Shown here piece after piece: positions 1 through 11,486 of a DNA stretch of 45,891 nucleotides. Location of the stretch: positions 1 to 45,891 of the forward strand of contig QXVZ01022239.1 in assembly GCA_008931825.1 (NCBI GenBank), written 5' to 3'. The notes beneath the pieces were generated by a model. It saw only the letters and a program-made list of their open reading frames with translations. It was not told the DNA's origin and did no database searches. Source of the stretch: Phallusia fumigata. Taxonomy: Eukaryota > Chordata > Ascidiacea > Phlebobranchia > Ascidiidae. Both the position numbers and the translations under genes were made by a program. Within the stretch, counting starts at the first letter, position 1. Every line of letters starts with the position of its first letter.

Positions 1-347
1 AGACCCCGAAAACCAAGGTATGTTTTGCCAGAGGAATTCCCACTAGAGGTGGCATGTCATTACAAGAGGAGAATTTTGGAAAAAAAATGTAGTTACATGT
101 TTTGATAATAACTGTAAAGTTTATGCCAAGTACTGAAATACTGATGTAAACACACTATATACGAAATGAAGTGAAACATACTAAAGCGAATATTGGTTAA
201 AGGAATCCATGGAATAAGAACCACTGGTTTAGGAAATCAACCAGGGCCGTTAAAAAATGAGCCACAATACCGATTTAAAGCATCTTTACCTTTCGTACCA
301 ATGCTTGTCGCTGGAGTTAAGGTGACGTAACGCTTCATTTCTCACAG
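1..347. other. Left-edge non-coding sequence (probable USP47 intron)
   Basis: I see no coding exon here. A pyrimidine-rich acceptor ending in CACAG at 341-347 marks the start of the first recognisable USP47 exon, and the downstream frame hits a stop at 323-325 just upstream of it. The most likely reading is the tail of an intron whose earlier USP47 exons lie left of the window. Confidence 0.5.
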
Positions 348-2695
348 CGTCACAACCCAGTGAAGGCAGCAGTCTAAGTACGTCATGCTCGACCCTGGAC
401 AGCACCGACACCCTCTGCAACACAAGCGAACAAAGTGCCACGCCCATTTTCGATCGAAACCTCGCCCCTGGGTTAAGAAGCGTCACTATCGACAAGCAGC
501 TGCCACATGCCAACCTGTATTCAAGCAGCGACGACCTGAGGGCCACGAACGTTGACCTAAGCCGCGGTGAGCAGGAACTGCAGGCAAAGCTGCGCACTAC
601 TAAGCGATATCCCGGTCATGCTGTGCAATGCTCATCCAGCCCCGCCACCACCGCCGATTATAACAAGGCGCTGCAGTATGCTGATGGTAAGGGCACTGGC
701 GACGCGACTGAGATGGTAAGCAAGAAACCTGCCGGGTGCTTAAAGGGACAGATTGTGACGTCGGAGCCGACCAAAAATGTGGGTTGGGTTGATGAAGTGA
801 ATAAAGACGAAAAGCCGCATTGCTCGAATGTCAACAACACGTGTGCAAACTCATGTGCTTCCCCGTCATGTGGCGTCTACACGGGGGCCCAGGACGTCTC
901 CGGCGCCACTTACCCGCCCAAAACTCCGGAGTTGTTTTCGTTTAGCGACAAATACCAGGGTTCCGACGACGCGACTATATTTACCGACCCCCGGGACGGG
1001 GACGAAAAATTGACCGAAGAAGACTCGTCGAGCCGCGGCCAAACGACTGAATTTGCCCCCGGCTCGGATAGTGTGTGGTCAAGTCGAGGTGGCCGCGAAA
1101 GAACTGTGTCAAATTCATCAGCAGCATCAGATGGTTGGGGTGTTTCGGGCGAAATCACGCATAAAAATTATTACTTTAAAGTTGTCGCGACCTCCCAGGC
1201 CAAAGTGTCGAAGTGCGCCGAGTCGGGGGAGACCGTCCCCTGCAAAGGTAATTATTATTGCAAATCTATATTCTAAAAACATTCCACTTTGTTGTCTGCG
1301 CCAGTAGTTTCCAACCGGGAAGGTATTCCTCCCCAGAGAGGGATTTTATAAGATTAGCGAATAATTTCCAGTTAACTTATTCATGATAAAGGTAGTATTA
1401 CTTTTTATGTAGATCAGTGGTTTTAAACCTTATAATATTACTTTATATCACTTCGTGTCTAGTAGGGGAGGAATGAAAAGTGAGGGGGAATGCATTAAAA
1501 AACGTTGGGAACCACTGGTCTACGTCTACTGAATTTTTTTAGTACAGAAAGTGACTGTTAGTTTGATACCATACGGTACCAGTTCCATTAAAAACGTTTA
1601 CCAGTATTTTAAAAAAGTTTTATTTACCTGTATGATCATTTAGTGATAACAGTGGAAATCGACAAGCGAATGCCACTCCTTGCTCTCAAGCGCTACCTAG
1701 CGTACATCGTCGACACGCCGACTCGACGATTCTGTGTTTACAAACAATATGCGAGCGGACAAGAGGTAACATATTTTCGCCGCCTAAAAGAATCCCAAAT
1801 AACAACCTGACCCAAGTAGAAGTTATTTGTGGGTAAACCAATACAACTAGACACTAAAAATTGACAAAAATCGTAGGTATACGAAGCCATTTCACCAAAC
1901 GTTTGATTTAACTTATATGTTAGTTTTGGACACACATTATTTGTAATCCCCTTGTTTGTTGTAGGTTGAAATGTTCACTCCCACCGACGACTTTAAGTTG
2001 GTAACTGACGGGACCCACTTCATCGTGAGATTGGGTCGCGCTTTGCGTAAAGACGAATATCGATGTAAACTTTTTCAACTCGAACTGGACGAAGAAGAGG
2101 TAAGACCTGGTGTCTTCCTATATTGCTTTTGTGCCTGCATTTGATTCTATGCTTACAAAAATTCACAAACGTGGTAATATGTGTCACTTGCCTTCAAACG
2201 AAAAAAAGATCTTGCAATCGTTGCCTCATTATTTCTTAAATATTCTTTTTTCTTTTGCCACGNACTAGAAACATAACCAGCACCTATTTAAGCAACGTAA
2301 CATTTACTTTTAATAAAAGTGAAAGAATGTTTTCAAAAAACCATGTTTGATCGTGTTACTCTAAACAGCCTGACATTAAAACTAGTGCTTGATATTTGTC
2401 TGGTGTTAAAATGTTCAAGAACTTCCAAAAAAAGTGTTTCAGTTGTGATCAAAATTAAAGATTTGTCTGCAAGAACCTTTGCTTTGCGGTCTTCAAACCA
2501 GGTGCAATCTCGTGCCTAAATCTTGATCAAATCATCTAACGTAGTCTTCGATGTTATTCTTCTTTGTTTATCGCAGCCACCACGTCGTCACCGACTCGTC
2601 CAATTTCCTACCGCCGCGAACGGGCGTTAAAGATTTACACAGTCGACACTACGCCGTCGGCGACCAAAAACCGGGAAATTACGACCGAGCTGTAG
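348..2695 (+). CDS. USP47: USP47-like ubiquitin carboxyl-terminal hydrolase, C-terminal part, gap-interrupted
   Basis: USP47 is a large cytoplasmic deubiquitinase that removes ubiquitin from DNA polymerase beta and other targets. Only its C-terminal ubiquitin-like region is present. Exons seen: 348-1247 (Ser/Asp-rich linker), 1653-1765, 1965-2099 and the terminal exon 2577-2695 (TAG at 2693). Exons 2 and 3 give EIDKRMPLLALKRYL and IVRLGRALRKDEYRCKLFQL, closely resembling remembered vertebrate USP47 (DKR-TL, IRLGRALKKGEYRVKVYQL). The last exon gives ISYRRERALKIY, matching the vertebrate tail SPRKEKALKIYLDG. Phases agree for exons 1-3. About 150-170 residues expected between exon 3 and the last exon are missing, and the N at 2263 lies exactly there, so the break is best read as lost assembly sequence and not gene decay. 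The catalytic domain lies upstream, outside the window. Confidence 0.82.
1409..1523. mobile_element. Short hAT-like MITE in USP47 intron
   Basis: A 115-bp element with terminal inverted repeats. It begins GTAGATCAGTGGTTTTAAAC and ends in the near-complement GGGAACCACTGGTCTAC. The core CAGTGGTT...AACCACTG is the same terminal signature carried by other elements in this window. No internal coding sequence is visible. The inverted repeat continues outward past CAG/CTG, so no separate target-site duplication can be called. Confidence 0.65.
2263..2263. other. Assembly gap (single N) inside USP47
   Basis: A single N in the intron between USP47 exons 3 and the terminal exon. Unlike three other Ns in the window it is not flanked by duplicated sequence, and it coincides with missing conserved USP47 residues, so it probably hides real sequence of unknown length. 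Confidence 0.8.
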
Positions 2696-5600
2696 CTGCT
2701 GTCACGGGGCGTAGCAAAAGCAATGCAACAAGCCACATTTTACGGCGACACTGTAACTCCTCCGGGTTACCGCGATTTGACGCGAAACTGTCAATCACTT
2801 TGTCTCGTTGTAAAGCGAGTTAGCGTGGTTCGCCCGTGAGGTACTTGTAAAGTGTCAGTGCTTGTGGTGATTTGTTGTTTCAACAAGAACGGCGTCCAAG
2901 TGTGTTCGTTAAATTGTTCCTCGAACCCTAAATGGCACCACAGCAAAGCTTTGTTCCCCTACCATTTGTGACCTTTGGTGTTATTGTTGCCTCTTCGGTA
3001 AACCGTGTCCGTTGCAAAATCTCACAAGAAATGAAGCCTCACTTTGGGGTGACATTGATCTATAAAATTCATGTAACGTTTCTGGCTCAACACGGCCCCG
3101 TTGGTCGAAGGCGGGTATCAAATATTACACCCGTAGCTTTACTGATTGTTTGGAAATATTTATCATTGAAAAAGTGATTTGTGACTTTTCGACTCCGTTG
3201 GACGAGTTCACCAGCAACGAACTCTCAAAGCTGTGAATATTTGCGCCAATTTCGAAACACCAGATTTCGTCTTGATGCAGCATCGACTGTTTCCTGTTGT
3301 ATACACGTTTGCAACTACTTTAGGTCGTTAGTTACTTCGAAGGGTAAGAATAAACCGCGAATCGCGCCATTGTCCGATGCTTGCATGCTTCCAACGCTTC
3401 CACCCGATTAATCTAGTTAATTTTCAAAGAGACTTCGAACCATTACAATAAGCAAAGTGAATAATTTTTAAAGCAGTCAGACCTTTATTGTATGTCAACG
3501 TCCTCTGTTGCTTTTTGTGAATTTCTAACCGATGTGGCGGTGCTTCGTTCACATTCGCTTACAGGCGGCCAGTTTTTTTCGCCGCATCCGAAAAATTATA
3601 ATGTTGTTATGGGTTCTGATGGCACCTGCAGGTTTTAACATTGCCAGGTTGGAATATAATTTACATATTTCAAGTACACTTTGTACAAGGTAACTGTCTC
3701 TCTTCCACCAACCCCCAGGATTACCGTTGAAACACGCTTTTTTCGTAAGTTTGTTGCCCTGTTGTTTTTCGCTCTATTTTTTCCTTCGCCTAAAGACAGT
3801 AAATTTGTGAACCTTTGCTGTATTTTTTCGCTGACTAAGGCTATGCTGAGTTGCAAGGGTTGTTGGTGACATGTATCAGGAAAACTTCTAGCAGAAGGCA
3901 GTCAAAATTTAGCATTTAAATCACAGTCTATGGTAACCGAATTGGAAAGTTTACAGACAAAAAGAAGGGTCCGCTGCGGGTTGGAAGTTCGATTATTTCC
4001 CTGTGTTTTACCACCTTTTCATTTCTGTGCAGCAAAATGATCGTTGAGTTATTTTTTTGAAAGAGCTTAAAAATTAGGTTGGTGATACAGTTGGGAATGT
4101 GGAGCACATTGCATTTTGTTGCGATTCGTTGGTGTGCACGTCTACGATGTTGAAATTGAGAAACGAGCATGCATCAGACGGGAATTTGATATTCATGCTT
4201 TCCGCATGACAATTCAAGTCGTCATGCTCTGCCGGTGTGCACTTGTGCGTAAAGAGTTGCACGTATATCAACGATCTTCAAGCGAAACACTCACTGTCAC
4301 CATTTGATCCTGGATGTGACGACACTGCACGGTAAAAATTAGCTGTTCCGCAAAACTTAAAATCATGAAAATTTCGCATGACAATTGCGTGCAATAGCTG
4401 CTTTGTTTGAGTAAATGCCAGCTTATTCAGGAAGTGTGTCGACGTTTCTTTCCTTTTACACTATGTAGCACCAAATAAAGTTTTCACCGTTGATAGTGAT
4501 GTAGCTAAAAAATATAAAACGAGTGACGTCGACGTCAACGCATGTATGCGTTAAGCTGTGTGAAAGTTCATTTCCTAATTATTTAGGCTCCAAAGCGGCA
4601 CTTGTACTTACGTGTTCGGTGAAAAATCCTAACAAAACCACAGTGTTTCCTTTCAAACATGGTGTTGTTTGACTGAATGGCTTGTCGACAGTTACATTAG
4701 ATTGTCAGTGAAAACAAATCATGTGAAAACATTTTTAAAGTACTGAGTTGTCGGGTGACGGGCGGCCGGGGGTTTCTGCCTTCTGCATTGTTACAGAGTT
4801 GTAACTTGACAGGGTGGAGATATGTAGATAATAATTTCAAGCAGTCTTTGATAATGTTAAGTCGTTTTTAGAAATCTGCACACAGGTCATATTGTGCAGA
4901 ACAATGCATTATATTGAAGATGGTTTGTAGCAAACAATACTCGCTTTCATTTTAAGTTTATGCATTTGTAATAATAGAGTGGTATAAACTTCCGTTCATG
5001 CCATACGCTTTTGAAAAACAGTAGAGTTTAAACATGGCGATGTAGTTATCTCTGATATAACGTCATTAGGAATTTTACTTTTCATCCCCTATTGCGATGA
5101 CCAGTTTACGCACAATGGCGGTTAGTTAAAATAAATTATCTTCTGTTTCGTTGGTCGTTTGTGGTTTCAAACGCCCCGAGCTCTAAAAGAGCATTAAAAT
5201 CCTGATCCGTTATAACTGTTCGCACTTCTGGTTTATACAGGGAAATAAATCACATGATAATTTTCCGCCTGGTTTTATCATTGTCCACTTTGACCTTGCA
5301 TTCAGAGAGTAAGCATTAGCGATGGCCGTTCAGCCATGGATTGGAAGTCCATGTTGTTTACTGCTGTCAACCAGCAAAGCCATGTGCATTGTGTCAGTTC
5401 AACCATGAGTGTTGGTATGTCGGTTTGAGACATTAGGGTTGCTCGTTTGCCGCCCGCGTGCGACTGGGTTAAAAGGTGGTTGCTTAAGACAGTCGACGAA
5501 AGGCCACCGAGCTGATAAAGGTCGACAACTTGCTTGCAGGACGTTAATTCTTCAGCGAGGTCAGCATGCGTTTTCCAACATGTGTCAGAGGTCATATATC

Positions 5601-6508
5601 CAGTATCTGTTACAGCATAGCGGTTTGTGTATACCTGTTTGCACGAGAAAAAGGTTACATTTTCGATTAGACGTTTAGGCAGCACCATGTAATACAATGG
5701 ATATATCGGCTCAGCTCTTTTAGCTTTCACGCCAAAATCCAACCTCGCGCACTCGCTAATTATTTGTTCTTGCTCTTGTATTGCCTCAGATCGCCACCAG
5801 GGGTCGGTCTTGCTGTACTACTGCGGTTGGCGACTTGCGCCACCAGCAGTGTGGCCCAAATTTTGCTGTTTTGCAGTTAATGTCGTCTCTTGTGCGTAAA
5901 CAAGTTACTAATTAGCTCAGAACACCGACATTAGGCTTTGGCAATGTTCACGTCTAAGCTATTTTTAGTCGCCTATCTAAGTGTCGCAAGTTAGTATCGA
6001 GGCTATTCACCTCGTAGCCAGATCAAAGTTTACACTGATGCTAAGTGATCGTCTTTTTGATTGGCCAAACTCAGATTGCGGAATTTTGTTGCGACCCCAT
6101 CGTACACCTTGTGTACACCTGTTAACATCTGACTGTGGCGAAGTGGTCACAGTCCACCGCTCAAACGCCAAAAGGGTTTGCACACGGTCAACTGTTTTTT
6201 TATTTCTTTCCCAATAATGTTTTCTAGTCGTTTTACTGTTTCGAGAGCATTAACAAATTCTTTTAGATGTTTTAGAATTAAAAAAGGTAAATTAGATTGG
6301 ATAAAACGTGTTCCTGTAAGGATTTGATTTTTGTTTCCAAAAAATGAACGATATGTTCACGGTAAATAGCTTGATTGAACTAGCTATTTGGGTCATCAGG
6401 GCTGAGTTTAAAACATGCGTTCGGTGCAAAATACGACATCTTTAAATACACTTATAGTTGATAAAAAGTGCGATTAGAATTAGCATCCTAAAATAGTTGG
6501 GCGTTTAC

Positions 6509-6570
6509 CACGTGATTTGTAGCAGTACTGTGATTGGTCTGAATCTCCCATTAGCTAAAACGGTATAAAT
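6509..6570 (+). promoter_or_regulatory. Candidate core promoter (E-box, reverse CCAAT, TATA)
   Basis: CACGTG at 6509-6514, ATTGG (reverse CCAAT) at about 6533-6537 and TATAAAT at 6564-6570 fall in order within 62 bp, an arrangement like a type II promoter. The first plus-strand gene downstream is the SLC16-like gene at 8026, whose start codon follows a splice acceptor by one base, so an upstream untranslated exon is expected. The link is inference. Confidence 0.35.
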
Positions 6571-6757
6571 GTGCCACACTGGTAATGGTTTGATTTGAAA
6601 ACAAACAATTGTTATTTGAGAAAACATGAGATGCGATAAAACGAAAATATTTGCAACTCGTGTGCCATTTGCTTGGTGCAGTACATTTATCCTATTAACT
6701 AATTATATCCCGCAGCCACAGGATATCCGTATTGCTGTTCCGTGTATTAGTGTAACT

Positions 6758-7022
6758 TAGTGTTTCTCAACCTTGTTTCCTGTACCGCCCCCTAAATAGC
6801 TATAGTTGATTCGAAAAACACCCTCCCCTCAAATGACAAAAATCAAAACGAATTTGTTTTGTCTGCACAAAAACTCCCTTGATCAGCTTGCAAGTTAAAA
6901 AATAGCCAATATTGTGAAAAAATATGCCCAAATTGGTGATGTTGGTCGCTTATTTATTTACGAGCTGCCTGATAGCAAAAGCCCCAGGGATTGGCTGGCA
7001 CCCTCGTTTCAAACCACTCGTG
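6758..7022. mobile_element. Possible hAT-like non-autonomous repeat
   Basis: The left end TAGTGTTTCTCAACC, followed by a C-rich stretch, resembles hAT MITE ends. Near 7010-7020, GTTTCAAACCACTCG is an approximate inverted match. The ends are degenerate and no target duplication is visible. Confidence 0.3.
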
Positions 7023-8025
7023 TTACCCCACAAAATGTGCGAGACCTTTTTAGTAAAACATAAAAACAAACAGACGTACAGTGTATTGTGTTATCACCAC
7101 CAATTGATGCTAATTGTATTGTATTGTATCAAATTTCGTCTCTGCCCATAAAACGTAGTTAAATAAAAGAAACATTTCACTAACTGCACAGAAACAGGAA
7201 ACGGCCGCAAAAGCCTCACGGTTGAAAATGCGTACAGATAAAACAAATGTGAGAAACAATGGTTAAAAGACGCAGCACACGCACCTTTTCGATTAGGTTG
7301 GACGGGAACTAGGGTAAAGAAGCGACTGGGTTGGACAAAATAGGCAGATACCAGCCGGTTGAAAAATTGTGTGGTTAAGTTTAAATGCATAGCAATAGCA
7401 GCAACAAGCATGTTTTATGGAAACTTCTCTACTCGCCACCGTCATAAATCATCTTGCACCGCGACAAACCAGTGTTTGTCTGCAGGTTGCAACACCACTC
7501 TGTGCAAATAGTACATGAAAAATTACAGTTCGCGTATGACAATGTACTAAGCGATTACAAAGGATTTTCTCTTTACGGCAGTTAAAGTGTGTTAAATCTC
7601 ACCGTAAGCAGAAATTGTTACAGCGTTACGAGCCGCCTTTGTTCCGCACGTCGAATTCGTTACACATCGATTCAGCTGCAGCGTTTCACAGCAAGCCCTT
7701 GTTGTGGCTGCGTATTGGTATAAGACTGAGCTCAAAAGCTTTACTAGGCTTAATACAGACAGATCAAACAAATAGTGTTGCTGCCGAAAAATTTAATTTA
7801 ATGTAGTACTTGCTTTTTACCTGTTTACTAAGTTGACTAGCGACCCAGTAGAGCAAGTTAGTGAAAGCCCGTTTTAAAAATTAAACTCTACGTCTAAAAT
7901 AGTCGGGCTCAGTTATCTCGAGATAAATGTTAATGCTTTTGTTTTAGGAAATCATTCTGACAGGCTGATATGCATCACTGGTAGCAGATTAAAGATATTA
8001 CCAAAGTTTTTCACGTTGGTGCAGG

Positions 8026-10275
8026 ATGGAATGTAACTGGTACTGGGGATGGATTGTAGCTGTCGCTGGCATGGTGATACCATCAATGTATGCTGGTGCA
8101 CAGCGTTGCTTTTCGACTTTTTACGGATATTTAATGAACGACTTTAACGCCAACTACCTGGAAGTATCATGGCTCAACGGTTTGTTTTTGGCAGGTTATG
8201 GCATAGGAAGTGAGTACTTTGATCATGGATGTCTGACCACAGATTATAAATATATTGTGTCTGATTTCCAGGTCTCGTGGTACCTCTTCTTTACAAGCGC
8301 TTCAGCTATAGACTAGGTGTGATGGTCGGTGGCCTAATTTCGTGTGCCTCGGTGTTTATTGCTTCCTTTCAAACAACTCTGTGGGGTTCAATCTGCTTGA
8401 CCGGGTTTGTTCCAGGTGTGAACGTACGAACAAATCGAGTTTTGAGCGATACGGCAACAAACATGTTTGCACAGGTTTTTGCACAGCTGTGACGACAGTT
8501 GGAATATACGGTTCTGTCCAAAAGTATTTTGTGAAACGACGTAATACTGCTATGCAACTTTTATGTACTGGGGCGTCAATGGGTGCCTTCATATACTGTC
8601 CAGTATACCAACTGCTTATTGATAATTACACCTGGCGAGGGGCGCTACAGGTACTACTTGATTTGTTGGGTCTGATTCTTTCCCGCTTTGACGACAATAC
8701 ACAACGTACTTGTTTAGATCATCGCTGGGTTTTATTTACAAATTGCCGTAGTCGGAAGCTTGTTAAGACCATTGGAAAGCTCACAACCACAAACGTACGG
8801 TAAACCCAGTTTATATATCGGTTTGTTTTTTATAAGTAGCTTTGTCGTGATTCTAATTTGGCACAAAGGAAAACAGATATAAACGAAAACAGATTTTTTC
8901 ACAATGATCAGGACAAAATCGAGCAGAAAGATTGCTTGAACCTGGCATTAGTGCATTAATTGTGCCGCAACCCAAGATGTTGAATGCATATTCCCAGAGA
9001 TTAATTCTGCATTTCTGCAGGCAAACCAGCATAACAAAACATAGTTCATCCGCTAACGTTTCTCATATTTTGACCTTGAAATGACATCAGCACTTAGGTT
9101 TTTGTTGGTTTCAGATTTAAAAAAAATTGTCGCAGATTAAACTCACAAGTTGATGCGAAACATTCGGCTGATGGAAACACATTTATTTCCGACTGCGAAA
9201 TTGCGAAATCTCTTGCAACTATTGCCTCCGGCCAAAGAGGATTTGTTAATAAATTAAAAAACGTTTGCCATGAGAGCGGAATTGTGGTTTTGTTGGAAAT
9301 CAAGTTTCACCTATACTGTTGGTCTTGGATATTTTTTGCTGCAGCGTACTATTCTTCGCTTACCTATCTTATTCCGTACGGAAAAACTAGTAAGTAACTG
9401 TAATTGATAAATAACTGTCAATGAATTCAAGAATGCAAAAAGTCTTGTTTTTTTAATCAAACAATAACAGAGATATAAACAGTTTATTGTTGAGAATAGT
9501 ATCAAACTATACATTTTGAGGTGGAGATGAATTGCAAGTTTTTACGTTTTGCTTTTGATAACATTTTCATTTCAAAAGCGTTTAGTCATTTATAAGTTTT
9601 GTTCTTACCTTTGTTTCAAGATTATAAAATATCTGATATGGAAGCAACAATGTTGGTGTCAGGAGTGTCCTGTGGTGAATTAGCTTCACGGGTGGCCCTG
9701 GCATCGTTTTTCGATAAGTTTTGTATGCCGCGCCGAATGCTAATTGTGGTGGGTGCACCTGAGTGAATCTTTCTTTAATTATTTAATTTTTTTCGTTTTC
9801 TAGTTTGTTAGGGAAGATAAACGCATAGTATTTGTTTTAGAGTGGCATCCACTTCCTTTTGTCCGGTATCTTTGCAGCTGTCCCATTTCTGCCGGGTTAC
9901 GTTTCGCTTTTAGCATTTTGTTGTGTTATTGGAGCGGCCGGCGGAGGAATGGATGCCATCTACGCAGTTTTTACCGGCGAAATTTTCGGCTCCCGCCGTT
10001 TTGACGCGGTTTATTCATATAGCAGCGTTCTTTCTTTTTTAGCTGGCTCCGCTACCACTGTCCTTTTTGGTAAGTAGAGCAAAATACCTTTGCGAATATG
10101 TTTTGTATAGTATTGCGTCACATACTGTGTTTTTACTTTGACAGGTGCTGCAATAGACTCTTTCGGTGATGTTACTGTTGTGTTTTACTTTGGAAGTGCG
10201 TGTTTAGCAGTTTCGTCTCTGCTCATGTTTTCTGAAGCTCGTTTGTGTTACAATACCTCTGACGTCAATCGGTAG
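8026..10275 (+). CDS. SLC16/monocarboxylate-transporter-like protein, tandem copy 1
   Basis: A major-facilitator membrane carrier of the monocarboxylate transporter type, expected in the plasma membrane; the substrate cannot be told. Coding exons: 8026-8209, 8272-8415, 8475-8650, 8718-8794, 9115-9389, 9621-9748, 9841-10069, 10145-10275, giving 447 residues in one continuous frame. The protein is rich in hydrophobic segments, with a hydrophilic central loop in exon 5. The signature after the fourth-fifth helix, YFVKRRNTAM (residues 127-136), matches the family motif YFxKRRxxA. The TM1 signature DGGWGW is degraded to NWYWGW (residues 4-9). Exon 4 must use the donor GTACGG at 8795, not the better-looking GTAAAC at 8800, because only that keeps frame; the sister gene's exon 4 is also 77 bp. 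The start ATG lies one base after an acceptor AG. AATAAA follows at 10308-10313. Confidence 0.85.
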
Positions 10276-10307
10276 ATTTTTTCAAAGTTTTGGTCGCAGA
10301 TCGTGGA

Positions 10308-10313
10308 AATAAA
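10308..10313 (+). terminator. Poly(A) signal of transporter copy 1
   Basis: AATAAA starting 33 bp after the stop codon at 10273-10275, with T-rich sequence downstream. Confidence 0.6.
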
Positions 10314-10390
10314 CTTATATTGTATGTGGCGCTGATTCTATTTGTTAGATATTTGAGCGCGTAAATCTATAGAAAGTGAGATTGGTAAAG

Positions 10391-10665
10391 CAGTATTAGA
10401 GGGTCCGCGAAAAGTTTTCAGTGTCTCTTAGTCGGTGATAGCCTATATCGTTTGATTGCTATAATGGAATATTTGTGTCCTTTGTGGCACCACCACGCAA
10501 TGCTGCATTGTGACATCAAAAGTAACAAGATTGTGTCACTTGCACGGTATTGCTGAATTGTAATCGATTGAAATTAATTCGAGCTAAAAATTTGGAGTGC
10601 GAGTCATCGAAAAAATTGCAAGGAAAACGTTATGTAAATAATTTCAAAAAGTTTGAGAACCACTG
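10391..10665. mobile_element. hAT-like MITE, family shared with 34042-34350
   Basis: The right end is GTTTGAGAACCACTG; the left end CAGTATTAGAGGGTCCGCG is degraded. The interior aligns with the element at 34042: both carry TCTCTTAGTC, a GTGGCACCACC block, AAGTTAATTCGAG or its close variant, and GTCATCGAAAAAA in the same order. No coding capacity and no matching 8-bp target duplication. Presumably mobilised by a hAT transposase elsewhere. Confidence 0.6.
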
Positions 10666-11004
10666 ACATAAACGAGTATATCACTCTTAAATGCCCCGAA
10701 GACCTGCGTCGGCAACGTTGTTTTTTAAAACCAGCCAAAACTTAAGTAAAAAAACAAAAGGAAGCCTGTCCATAAGTTGTAGAACAATAACTAAACCAGA
10801 TACAAAACGCTGCCTTGAGAGTACTTGGTGGTTTACGGTTCATCTACTTTTCCTACCCCAGTACCCCACGAAAGCAAACAACACACAAACAATTTGAAAA
10901 TAGCGAAAAAAGCGATCCCCAGATTAGGAAGCTTCGATGTAGTTTGATAATGCTGGGGCGTCATTAAATACATCATGCGGCGTGATAGCGTTCAACCTGA
11001 ACTG

Positions 11005-11111
11005 TGACGTCATGTAGGTTACCCAAGATGTAATGAAAATAAAACCACGAGTGGGTTAACAGAGTGAAAAGTGTTTCGGTTGGTAGACTTGGACACGTGA
11101 CATATATAAAG
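11005..11111 (+). promoter_or_regulatory. Candidate promoter of transporter copy 2 (CRE, E-box, TATA)
   Basis: A perfect palindromic cAMP-response element TGACGTCA at 11005-11012, an E-box CACGTG at 11094-11099 and TATATAAAG at 11103-11111. The predicted start would be near 11135-11140, about 350 bp upstream of the ATG at 11487, leaving room for a leader or 5' intron; an AG acceptor precedes the ATG region. Assignment to this gene rests on position and orientation. Confidence 0.5.
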
Positions 11112-11486
11112 GGGGAAAAAGGCAAACAAACAGAGCAAAGTGGCGTGAACACTGCGGCTTAGCCAAGCAACGCGTTTATCTGCCAAGTACAGGGCGAATT
11201 ACCGCTGTGTCAGCAACAAAACCTAACTGTGTAAACAATTATAACCGGGCAAGGCAATGAGCAAACGGATTCGGCACTGGCTACTTGGCCTGCAGTCAGC
11301 ATTGACCACAAAAATGCTGTCTGTCGATAAGCTGAAAACTTTTTAATTGAATTGGACTGCATTAAACTATGTGTGCTGTGTTTCAGCAAGGCATTGCTGT
11401 GTGTCAATGTTAAGTTGTTGTAATGACATGTAAGTAATTAGAGCTGTTTATGCTTGGTGCTAGGTGTCAGCTGGGCTGACTGCAAC

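Larger units (their letters stand above)
2696..8025. other. Gene-poor interval, about 5.3 kb
   Basis: No exon chain with consistent splice phases and a recognisable product was found. The first part is presumably USP47 3' UTR; an AATAAA at 4474-4479 is a possible but distant poly(A) signal. The longest frames (minus 5302-5742, plus 5409-5678) overlap each other and match nothing I recognise. A candidate promoter lies at 6509-6570 and a possible hAT-like repeat at about 6760-7020. Untranslated exons of the downstream transporter may lie in the right half. Confidence 0.5.
10276..11004. other. Intergenic interval between the tandem transporters
   Basis: Contains the poly(A) signal AATAAA (10308-10313) of the first transporter and a hAT-like MITE at 10391-10665. 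I see no coding exon. The open frame around 10691-10897 looks like chance: it has no splice or start context and matches nothing. Confidence 0.6.

Noticed and set aside
5302..5742. 146-codon minus-strand open frame
   Set aside because: No recognisable family and no splice or start support. Another long frame overlaps it on the plus strand, which points to chance openness in a locally GC-richer patch.
9094..9303. Minus-strand frame within transporter copy 1
   Set aside because: Antisense shadow of transporter exon 5, which is needed to keep the 447-residue frame.
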